Below, one piece after another: positions 28,694 to 35,913 of a stretch of 35,913 nt of DNA; the first letter of the stretch is position 1; each line of letters opens with the position of its first letter. A program made the position numbers and the translations under genes. Where the stretch lies: NCBI GenBank assembly GCA_903825015.1, contig CAIJYZ010000111.1, positions 1 through 35,913 on the forward strand, read 5' to 3'. This stretch comes from an uncultured Actinomycetes bacterium. Its GTDB lineage: Bacteria > Actinomycetota > Actinomycetes > Nanopelagicales > Nanopelagicaceae. The notes under the pieces were generated by a model. It was not told where the DNA came from and did no database searches. It saw nothing but the letters and a program-made list of their open reading frames with translations.

Positions 28694-28986
28694 TTACACT
28701 CTTTACACACTGCTTTTGCGCCATCACCTTTTGCAAGCTGGGTAATGTGGTGCACAAGGAAGCATCGTGAACAAGTAAATTCATCTACCTGCTTTGGAAC
28801 AACTCGAACTGCTAGCTCTTCACCTGATAAATCTGCACCAGGTAGTTCAAGAGTTTCTGCAGCTTCTGCTTCATCAACATCGATCTGGCCGGATTGAGCA
28901 TCGACACGTTTTGCCTTTAGCTCTTCTAACGACTCCTCATGGAGTTCTTCATCGGTCTTTCTGGGGGTGTCGTAATCTGTTGCCAT
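28690..28986 (-). CDS. DUF4193 family putative zinc-ribbon protein
   Basis: 'MATDYDTPRKTDEELHEESLEELKAKR...FTCSRCFLVHHITQLAKGDGAKAVCKECN'; SD GAGGTGAG before ATG 28986. Confidence 0.9.
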   Translation of the reverse strand: MATDYDTPRKTDEELHEESLEELKAKRVDAQSGQIDVDEAEAAETLELPGADLSGEELAVRVVPKQVDEFTCSRCFLVHHITQLAKGDGAKAVCKECN

Positions 28987-29092
28987 TGCTCTCACCTCGA
29001 TTCCTCTGTGTAACTTGCTATCTCTAGGTCCTGCGGGCGCATCATGGCGTACATGCGGCTTTACTGTTGCTATAACGCTCGGCGTGTCGGAG

Positions 29093-30559
29093 TTATTCCC
29101 CCCTCACTTGCGCCTTTTCTATCGCAGCAGCAAGCGTGCCATCAACCCGGCCATGGATCTGAGTTCCGGTTTCAACATAGCTCTCGGAAAAGATTTCTCC
29201 CCGTTCATGGATCTCGTGGACCAAATCTCCACGCTCATATGGAATCACGGCATTAATCTCCACCGATGGTCTGGGCAGTGAACGTTCAATTGCATAGAGC
29301 AAACCTTCAACGCCAAAGCCCGTTCGAACTGAAAATGCATAACTATTTGGTTCTTTGCGCAAAATCTCCATAACTACTTCAGGTTTGGCGATATCAACTT
29401 TATTGATGGCGATTATCTCTGGGATATCTCCCCCACCAATTTCGGCAATAACTTCTCGCACTGCGCGGATCTGTTCAAATGGATCTGAATGCGAACCATC
29501 GACTACGTGAACAATTACATCCGAACCTGAAACTTCCTCTAGCGTAGATTTAAAAGCATCGATGAGTTGATGCGGCAAGTGCCGCACAAAACCAACAGTG
29601 TCGCTGAGAGTATAAACGCGACCATCACTGGTCTGCGACTTGCGTACCGTTGGATCCAAAGTTGCAAAGAGTGCATTTTCAACAAGAACACCGGCATCAG
29701 TGAGTCTATTAAGAAGAGATGATTTTCCAGCATTTGTATATCCAGCAATTGCTACGGATGGGATATTAAAGCGGCGACGCTCTTGTCGTTTAGTGTCTCG
29801 AGAAACTTTCATTTCAGCGATTTCTTTACGAAGTTTGGCCATCTTGTCGCGAATTTTTCGCCGATCAGTTTCAATCTTTGTTTCACCCGGACCGCGTCCA
29901 CCAATACCTGCACCACCTGCTGCTCGACCGCCAGCTTGCCGAGAAAGCGAGTCACCCCAACCACGAAGACGTGGCAACAAATATGCGATCTGTGCCAGCT
30001 CTACTTGCGCTTTGCCTTCTTTACTTTTTGCATGTTGAGCGAAAATATCTAAAATTAAAGCGGTGCGATCGACAACCTTTACTTTAATTTTCTCTTCGAG
30101 TTGGCGAAGTTGCGACGGTGATAACTCTCCATCGCAAATAACAGTGTCGGCACCGGTCGACATAACAATCTGCTTAAGTTCAGCGACTTTTCCAGAACCA
30201 ATATATGTCGCTGGATCTGGTTTATCGCGACGTTGAATAATCCCCTCGAGGACTTCTGAGCCAGCGGTCTCAGCTAAAGCTTTCAACTCAGCTAATGAGT
30301 TTTCAGCCATCTCTGAAGTTCCTTCAGTCCACACACCTACTAAAACAACGCGCTCAAGTTGTAATTCACGATTTTCAACTTCAGTAATATCTTGAAGTTG
30401 AGTAGAGAAACCCTTCACGCGACGCAAAGAATGTCGTTCGGAAAGTTCCAGTGTTGGATCGACTAATTCATCTTCTTCGCCTGCATCGTATTCGGCCGCA
30501 ACTCGAGCACTTTCGGCGAGTAGGGCTTCAAACTCATCATCAAAATCTTTATCAGGCAA
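29093..30559 (-). CDS. hflX: GTPase HflX
   Basis: 'GRGPGETKIETDRRKIRDKMAKLRKEI', 'VAIAGYTNAGKSSLLNRLTDA', 'LSDTVGFVRHLPHQLIDAFKSTLEEV'. Confidence 0.96.
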   Translation of the reverse strand: MPDKDFDDEFEALLAESARVAAEYDAGEEDELVDPTLELSERHSLRRVKGFSTQLQDITEVENRELQLERVVLVGVWTEGTSEMAENSLAELKALAETAGSEVLEGIIQRRDKPDPATYIGSGKVAELKQIVMSTGADTVICDGELSPSQLRQLEEKIKVKVVDRTALILDIFAQHAKSKEGKAQVELAQIAYLLPRLRGWGDSLSRQAGGRAAGGAGIGGRGPGETKIETDRRKIRDKMAKLRKEIAEMKVSRDTKRQERRRFNIPSVAIAGYTNAGKSSLLNRLTDAGVLVENALFATLDPTVRKSQTSDGRVYTLSDTVGFVRHLPHQLIDAFKSTLEEVSGSDVIVHVVDGSHSDPFEQIRAVREVIAEIGGGDIPEIIAINKVDIAKPEVVMEILRKEPNSYAFSVRTGFGVEGLLYAIERSLPRPSVEINAVIPYERGDLVHEIHERGEIFSESYVETGTQIHGRVDGTLAAAIEKAQVRGE

Positions 30560-31355
30560 GTAAGAACTCCGATATGTCTACATCTTTCACGAGTACTGCA
30601 GGTCCGATAAGTGTTGCATTGGAATGTCCATCAATTGTTACTTCTAGTCTGCCTCCCGGTGGGTAAATTACCCAGTGGGCAGGAAGGCGCTCCTTTGTGT
30701 GAAGTGATGCCGCTAAAGCTACAGCGCAAGTGCCAGTTCCGCATGATCGAGTTTCACCACTTCCGCGTTCAAAGACTCTCATGGTTACTTCATGATCACC
30801 TGTTATTTGTACAAACTCTACATTCACCCCTTCAGGATAAGAATCCTTAGGTCGAACAATTGGGGCTTCATCTAAGGAGCCAACTTGAGCAATGTCATCG
30901 ACAAAGACCACGGCATGTGGGTTACCTACATTGATGTTGTAGCCGTTGAAAATATGGCCATTCGTTGAAGCTGTGATCTCTTCGCCTTCATCACTTACTT
31001 TTCCCATATTGACGGAAATATCTCCAACCATGGGAACGCGTAGATGTTTAATTCCATCGCGAGTATTAATCGCAAAGATACCTTCTGGCATATGACCGCG
31101 TTCAACTAGATAACGGGCCATAACTCGAATTCCGTTTCCACACATCTCTGCCAAAGATCCATCGGCATTGCGATAGTCCATGAACCATTTCTCATCGCGT
31201 TTAATAATTCGTATTAATCCGTCGGCACCAATGCCTGTAGAACGGTTGCATATCGCCGCTGTTTGAGCAGTAGTAATTGAGTGTTCGTCGTGTGGATCAA
31301 AGACGAGAACAAAGTCATTTTCAGTCCCGTGACCATATGTTGCAATCATTGACAT
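30552..31355 (-). CDS. dapF: Diaminopimelate epimerase
   Basis: 'EMCGNGIRVMARYL' and 'GSGETRSCGTGTCAVALAA' catalytic cysteines. Confidence 0.96.
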   Translation of the reverse strand: MSMIATYGHGTENDFVLVFDPHDEHSITTAQTAAICNRSTGIGADGLIRIIKRDEKWFMDYRNADGSLAEMCGNGIRVMARYLVERGHMPEGIFAINTRDGIKHLRVPMVGDISVNMGKVSDEGEEITASTNGHIFNGYNINVGNPHAVVFVDDIAQVGSLDEAPIVRPKDSYPEGVNVEFVQITGDHEVTMRVFERGSGETRSCGTGTCAVALAASLHTKERLPAHWVIYPPGGRLEVTIDGHSNATLIGPAVLVKDVDISEFLLA

Positions 31356-32260
31356 TAGTTTAACTGCCCAAGATGTTGCAGCACAGTTTCAAGGCGAGGC
31401 TGCCCCTGGGCAATCCAATTAATGCGTTCATCGCGATTAAACCAGGTGTCTTGTCGGCGTGCGTACTGGCGTGTGGCAATCTTTGTATCCTCTTTGGCCA
31501 CATCCTCACTCAATAAGCCGTTTCTCATCGCGATTATTTGTGAATATCCAAGTGCAAGTTGTGCGGTTCGAGCAGTTGTGATTCCGGCAGCAATTAGTTG
31601 ATCAACTTCGGAGACAAAGCCTAAATCCCACATACGGTCAACACGATGTGAAATCCTTGTTGATAAATCATCACGATCCATCGCTAAACCAAATTGCAAT
31701 GCATCTGGATAACGAGTGCTTGCCTCGCGAGGAAGATTTGCAGTAAAAGGATTGCCGGTAATTGCAATTACTTCTAAAGCTCTGATTACGCGTCGCGCAT
31801 TAGCGCGATCAATTGCGATTGCAGCGGCTGGGTCCAATTTTTCTAAACGTTCAAAGAGCGGATTAAGGCCTATCGTTGCTAGCTCTAGTTCAAGGCCTGC
31901 TCGAACTACTGGATCTGTATCTGGAAAGTTCAAATCATCAAGAATTGCTTTTATATACAGCCCGGTTCCACCAACCACGATCACATCTTTACCTCGGCCA
32001 TGTATATCTGCAATCGCTGCTCGGGCTTTCTCTTGATACCAAGCAACAGTTGAATCCTCGGTTACATCCAAAACGTCAAGCATGTGATGTGTGATTCCAG
32101 CCCGCTCATTAACTGGCAGTTTGGCAGTTCCGATATCCATGCCTCGGTAAGTCTGCATCGAATCGGCGTTAATGATTTCGGCCCCAAGATGAGTTGCAAG
32201 GGTTATTGCTAAATCACTTTTACCGGTTGCTGTGGCCCCACAAATTACGATTAATTTCAT
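31355..32260 (-). CDS. miaA: tRNA dimethylallyltransferase
   Basis: '[42 protein letters not shown]', '[13 protein letters not shown]', 'RRVIRALEV'. Confidence 0.97.
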   Translation of the reverse strand: MKLIVICGATATGKSDLAITLATHLGAEIINADSMQTYRGMDIGTAKLPVNERAGITHHMLDVLDVTEDSTVAWYQEKARAAIADIHGRGKDVIVVGGTGLYIKAILDDLNFPDTDPVVRAGLELELATIGLNPLFERLEKLDPAAAIAIDRANARRVIRALEVIAITGNPFTANLPREASTRYPDALQFGLAMDRDDLSTRISHRVDRMWDLGFVSEVDQLIAAGITTARTAQLALGYSQIIAMRNGLLSEDVAKEDTKIATRQYARRQDTWFNRDERINWIAQGQPRLETVLQHLGQLN

Positions 32261-33678
32261 GGTTTAACTGTTGGCATTCCGAGAAGTGTCGCTGAATTCG
32301 TTTTTTCTGCCACACGCGATGCATGTGCATCTCCCCCGCGAGTTGCTCTGACTTTTCCTGGAGTTCCAATTAAATAGTGCGCAGATGCTTGAGTAATTTC
32401 AACTTCAACTTCATCACCAGGTCTTGCATCTGCACTATTTGAAAAATGCACCAATCTAAAGTCTTCACTGCGCCCCGTCATACGTTCTTGAACGCCATCT
32501 CTGCGGCCTTCATAATCACCAACAAGGACTTTAAATTTCTTGCCGACTGCTTCCTCATTAACTGACAATGAAATCGCCTGTTGGTGGTGGTGCAATCGCG
32601 TGTAGCGTACGCCAACAACTTCAGCAGAAATTTGATCGGGCATCGTTGCCGCCGGAGTACCGGGGCGCTTTGAATATTGATATGTATACGCTGCTGCAAA
32701 TCTGGCCTGTGTGCAGAGATCCATTGTTGCTTGAAAATCTTCCTCTGTCTCGCCAGGAAATCCAACGATTATGTCAGTGGTTATCGCTGCGTGTGGCATT
32801 GCAGTTCGTACTCGATCAATAATTCCTAAATATCTATCCGTGCGATAAGAACGGCGCATCGCTTGCAAAATGGAGTTAGAGCCAGATTGCAAGGGCATGT
32901 GCAGATGCGGCATAACATTTGGTGTCTGAGCCATTGCATCAATAACATCATCAGTAAAATCTCTTGGATGCGGTGACATAAAACGAACGCGCTCTAGGCC
33001 ATCGATTGTGCCGCACTCTCTTAACAGATTTGCAAAAGCGTGACGGTCACCAAAATCAACGCCGTATGCATTTACATTTTGTCCAAGTAAAGTAATTTCA
33101 ATCACGCCTTGATCTACTAACGCTCGTACTTCTCTCAAAATATCTGCAGCGCTTCGATCCTTTTCGATTCCACGTAACGTTGGAACAATACAAAAAGTAC
33201 ACGTGTTGTTACAGCCAACTGAGACCGATACCCAAGAAGAAAAAGCCGATAAACGCCGGGCAGGTAAGGTTGAAGGGAAATGCTCAAGTGACTCTAAAAT
33301 CTCAACTTGAGACTCCTCTTCGATACGAGCTCGCTCAAGCAATGCAGGTAGTGAACCAACGTTGTGCGTTCCAAAAACAACATCTACGTACGGTGCCTTT
33401 TTCAGGATTACCGCTTGATCTTTTTGGGCAAGGCATCCACCAACTGCGATCTGCATGAGCGGGTTTGCTTTCTTAATTGGTGCCAAGAAAGATAAATTTC
33501 CGTAAAGTTTGTTATCTGCGTTCTCACGCACCGCACATGTGTTGAAGACCACAATATCGGCCTGAGATCCAGGCTCGGCAGGTATAAATCCAGCTTCATC
33601 GAGTAATCCTGCGATGCGTTCGGAGTCGTGCACATTCATCTGGCAACCGTATGTTTCAACGGAGTATGTACGACTCAT
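32257..33678 (-). CDS. miaB: tRNA-2-methylthio-N6-dimethylallyladenosine synthase
   Basis: '[20 protein letters not shown]', radical SAM '[16 protein letters not shown]', TRAM domain. Confidence 0.97.
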   Translation of the reverse strand: MSRTYSVETYGCQMNVHDSERIAGLLDEAGFIPAEPGSQADIVVFNTCAVRENADNKLYGNLSFLAPIKKANPLMQIAVGGCLAQKDQAVILKKAPYVDVVFGTHNVGSLPALLERARIEEESQVEILESLEHFPSTLPARRLSAFSSWVSVSVGCNNTCTFCIVPTLRGIEKDRSAADILREVRALVDQGVIEITLLGQNVNAYGVDFGDRHAFANLLRECGTIDGLERVRFMSPHPRDFTDDVIDAMAQTPNVMPHLHMPLQSGSNSILQAMRRSYRTDRYLGIIDRVRTAMPHAAITTDIIVGFPGETEEDFQATMDLCTQARFAAAYTYQYSKRPGTPAATMPDQISAEVVGVRYTRLHHHQQAISLSVNEEAVGKKFKVLVGDYEGRRDGVQERMTGRSEDFRLVHFSNSADARPGDEVEVEITQASAHYLIGTPGKVRATRGGDAHASRVAEKTNSATLLGMPTVKP

Positions 33679-33684
33679 CCGCCT

Positions 33685-33690
33685 ATCGTA
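33685..33690 (-). promoter_or_regulatory. -10 box TACGAT, leaderless geometry (6 nt to miaB ATG 33678)
   Basis: TACGAT-AGGCGG-ATG on the minus strand. Confidence 0.45.
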
Positions 33691-33700
33691 ACCTGAAGGG

Positions 33701-34441
33701 CTAGAGGTTAATTACGTCAATCTCAAATGTTGAACGGTTAACTATGGCCGCGTGATGGTTTTCAAGGATATGCCAGCCTGGTTGATTCCAACCGCTGGAA
33801 GCAAAGAGAACACCTTCATCGCTTTGCTTGTATTTAATCACGTAGTAATCACTTGGAGCCCAATCAGGCTTTTTCGCTGAATCATGTTCACTTGCCACCA
33901 CGAACACTTCGTTATTCATCAACATAAAATTGAGCGAAGTTGTCTTACCGTGTTCTTTAACAATAGCAATTGTTGATTTGATTCCATCAACTAATCCCAG
34001 TTTTTCAATTTGGCCCATTAGCAAATAAAAATATCGCTCGCTGTCAGTATCGCCATTTATCAAGCTCTTATATTTTTCATCGATGAACTGTGCAAATGAA
34101 TCCGGGGGAAAGATCGAACCATTATGGATAAATGAATAATCACCGTAAATAAATGGATGCGTATTGTTTTCACTATTATTTAAACCCTTAGTTGCCCAAC
34201 GCAAATGCAACAATGCTCCGTCGGCGGCGTTGTCTGCGATGACCGTTTTAAATGTTGAGCTTTCGGCAGCAGCCTCTACTTTTTTCTCTAGCACCGTATG
34301 CGCGTGCTGTCTATCATTTGTAGAGATCCCCCAGCCATCGCAGTGGACTGATGACAAAGCGATGAATTCTTCGAAATCTTTGCCCACTTGTGCGGGAAAA
34401 GAGGATTCGGCCTGCGACACGTAGCCCATTAGACGGCACAT
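33701..34441 (-). CDS. Class II glutamine amidotransferase (Ntn-hydrolase, YafJ-like)
   Basis: '[10 protein letters not shown]' Cys2 nucleophile after Met, 'CDGWGIS', '[19 protein letters not shown]', 'FIHNGSI'; start revised from 34471 to 34441 so Cys is residue 2. Confidence 0.85.
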   Translation of the reverse strand: MCRLMGYVSQAESSFPAQVGKDFEEFIALSSVHCDGWGISTNDRQHAHTVLEKKVEAAAESSTFKTVIADNAADGALLHLRWATKGLNNSENNTHPFIYGDYSFIHNGSIFPPDSFAQFIDEKYKSLINGDTDSERYFYLLMGQIEKLGLVDGIKSTIAIVKEHGKTTSLNFMLMNNEVFVVASEHDSAKKPDWAPSDYYVIKYKQSDEGVLFASSGWNQPGWHILENHHAAIVNRSTFEIDVINL

Positions 34442-34475
34442 TTTTGAGAAAACCTCTTCCATTTCGGTCACACTC

Positions 34476-34496
34476 TGGGGTAGAAAGATTACCCCA
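34476..34496. repeat. Perfect inverted repeat TGGGGTA-GAAAGAT-TACCCCA (7-7-7)
   Basis: Read directly between the divergent amidotransferase and APC permease genes. Confidence 0.9.
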
Positions 34497-34519
34497 AACG
34501 ACTCAAGGAGGAGAACATC

Positions 34520-35913
34520 TTGGCACTATCCGATGAAGAACGCTTAGCCGAACTTGGCTATAAGCAGGAGCTCAACCGAAGTTGGTCTGGCTTTTCCAAT
34601 TTTGCAATTTCATTCTCAATCATTTCAATTCTTGCAGGTTGCTTCACAACATTTGCACAGGCGTGGAACAACGGTGGTCCAGTTGCGATTTCAATTGGCT
34701 GGCCTGTTGTTTCGCTCTTAATTCTTGTTATCGGTTTTTGTATGTCAGAACTTGCATCGGCTTATCCAACATCAGGTGGTATTTACTGGTGGGCATCAAA
34801 GCTAGGTGGAGCAAAATCTGGTTTCTTCACAGGTTGGCTTAACTTAATCGGTTTGGTATCTGTAACAGCATCAGTGGGTTATGGAGCAGCTAGCTTTTTA
34901 AACACACTTCTAGGAATGCAATGGCCTAGTTACGCCTCTGATTTCTTAGGCGGGGACTACATCAAGCAGCAGTTCTTCGTCTTTATGGCAATCATTCTTC
35001 TAGTTACTTTAATCAATATCTACAGTGGACACCTTCTATCACTATTTAACAACATTTCTGTGTGGTGGCACGTATTTGGATCAGCTCTAGTAGTTGTAAT
35101 CCTTTTGGTTGTTCCGGATACCCATCAAACACTTTCCTGGATGTTTACTACAAAGATTAATAGTTCTGGCTTTAGCGATAACTCATACTGGATTTATGTT
35201 CTTCCACTTGGATTCTTGCTTACTCAGTACACGATTACTGGTTTTGATGCATCTGCTCACTTGTCTGAAGAGACTCATGACGCGCACATCAACGCTGCAA
35301 AGGGAATCTGGAAGTCAATCTTCTACTCAGCAATCGGTGGATACATCCTATTGATGGCATTCCTTTATGCTGCAACACAGGTAGACACAATTAGCTCATT
35401 TGACTTAGCTAAAAACCCATTTGGTGGCGGATCGATTATCGCCGTTCTTTATACCTCACTAGGTGGCGGAATCGCATTTAAGCTAGTCATGATCATCACG
35501 ACTCTGGGCCAAATCTTCTGCGTAACTGCTTGCTTAACTTCATGTTCACGCATGATGTATGCATTCTCACGCGATGGAGCAGTACCTGGAGGAAGCCTTT
35601 GGAAGAAAGTTAATAAGCACCATGTTCCATTGAACGCTGTTCTTGCATCAGCTTTCGGCGGAATCGTGTTAACCCTTCCAGCTCTTTGGAAATCACCAAC
35701 AGGTGCCCCAACTGCGTTCTACGCAGTGGTATCTGTTTGCGTGATCTCTTTGTACCTTGCATTCTTGATTCCAATCTGGCATCGCTTAAAGGCCGGAGAT
35801 AGTTTCAAGGCGGGTGCTTGGACTCTTGGTTCAAAGTACAAGTGGATGAATATTGTGGCGATTGCTGAAATCTCCATCATCTCTATCTACTTCATCTTGC
35901 CATTCTCACCAGC
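34520..35913 (+). CDS. APC family amino acid permease (truncated by window end)
   Basis: TTG start after AAGGAGGAG; MALSDEERLAELGYKQELNRSWSGFSNFAISFSIISILAGCFTTFAQAWNNGGPVAISIGWPVVSL..., open to the window edge; absent from the ORF track because it has no stop. Confidence 0.9.
   Translation, partial: MALSDEERLAELGYKQELNRSWSGFSNFAISFSIISILAGCFTTFAQAWNNGGPVAISIGWPVVSLLILVIGFCMSELASAYPTSGGIYWWASKLGGAKSGFFTGWLNLIGLVSVTASVGYGAASFLNTLLGMQWPSYASDFLGGDYIKQQFFVFMAIILLVTLINIYSGHLLSLFNNISVWWHVFGSALVVVILLVVPDTHQTLSWMFTTKINSSGFSDNSYWIYVLPLGFLLTQYTITGFDASAHLSEETHDAHINAAKGIWKSIFYSAIGGYILLMAFLYAATQVDTISSFDLAKNPFGGGSIIAVLYTSLGGGIAFKLVMIITTLGQIFCVTACLTSCSRMMYAFSRDGAVPGGSLWKKVNKHHVPLNAVLASAFGGIVLTLPALWKSPTGAPTAFYAVVSVCVISLYLAFLIPIWHRLKAGDSFKAGAWTLGSKYKWMNIVAIAEISIISIYFILPFSP

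Noticed and set aside
28987-29092. Possible structured leader of DUF4193 (ATAAC...GTTAT)
   Set aside because: Only a 5-bp stem with a long loop; not supportable as RNA element or terminator
29015-29281. Plus-strand ORFs near 29015-29281
   Set aside because: Mostly antisense to the hflX 3' end; no recognisable protein features
1-35913. CRISPR arrays, transposons, prophage, tRNA/rRNA genes
   Set aside because: No spaced direct repeats, transposase/integrase motifs or cloverleaf-sized gaps seen; intergenic spaces are nearly all under about 200 bp

Overview
This window looks like chromosomal core from a streamlined, moderate/low-GC actinobacterium. By gene content and synteny it resembles freshwater acI/Nanopelagicales-type genomes; that lineage call is inference. 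I support about 35 protein genes, packed almost without gaps. They include a PadR regulator, uracil permease, LysE exporter, a lone RecB/Cas4-like nuclease, PlsC, Gfo/Idh/MocA, ROK kinase, acyl-CoA ligase, a minimal two-component pair, a GT4 glycosyltransferase, NlpC/P60, DUF3000-RNase D-FTR1-thiolase-FadB, dxs, acn, an RNA m5U methyltransferase, two TrkA proteins, DUF3159-dut-PaaI, DUF3093, DUF4193, hflX-dapF-miaA-miaB, a class II amidotransferase and a truncated APC permease. I found no CRISPR array, transposon, rRNA or tRNA. The most interesting signals are non-coding or architectural: (1) a TANNNT-N6/7-start-codon signature at 14 gene starts, indicating widespread leaderless promoters, some arranged back-to-back about 32 bp apart; (2) all seven convergent gene junctions overlap, four by exactly 4 nt through TTAR; (3) a perfect 11-6-11 inverted repeat covering the -35 box of the FTR1 iron permease; (4) a GT4 gene whose conserved N-terminus is in frame but has no ATG/GTG/TTG/CTG start; (5) a lone PD-(D/E)XK nuclease with two CxxC pairs; (6) a sensor-less histidine kinase/NarL regulator pair joined to an acyl-CoA ligase. 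I found no convincing new defence or mobile system.
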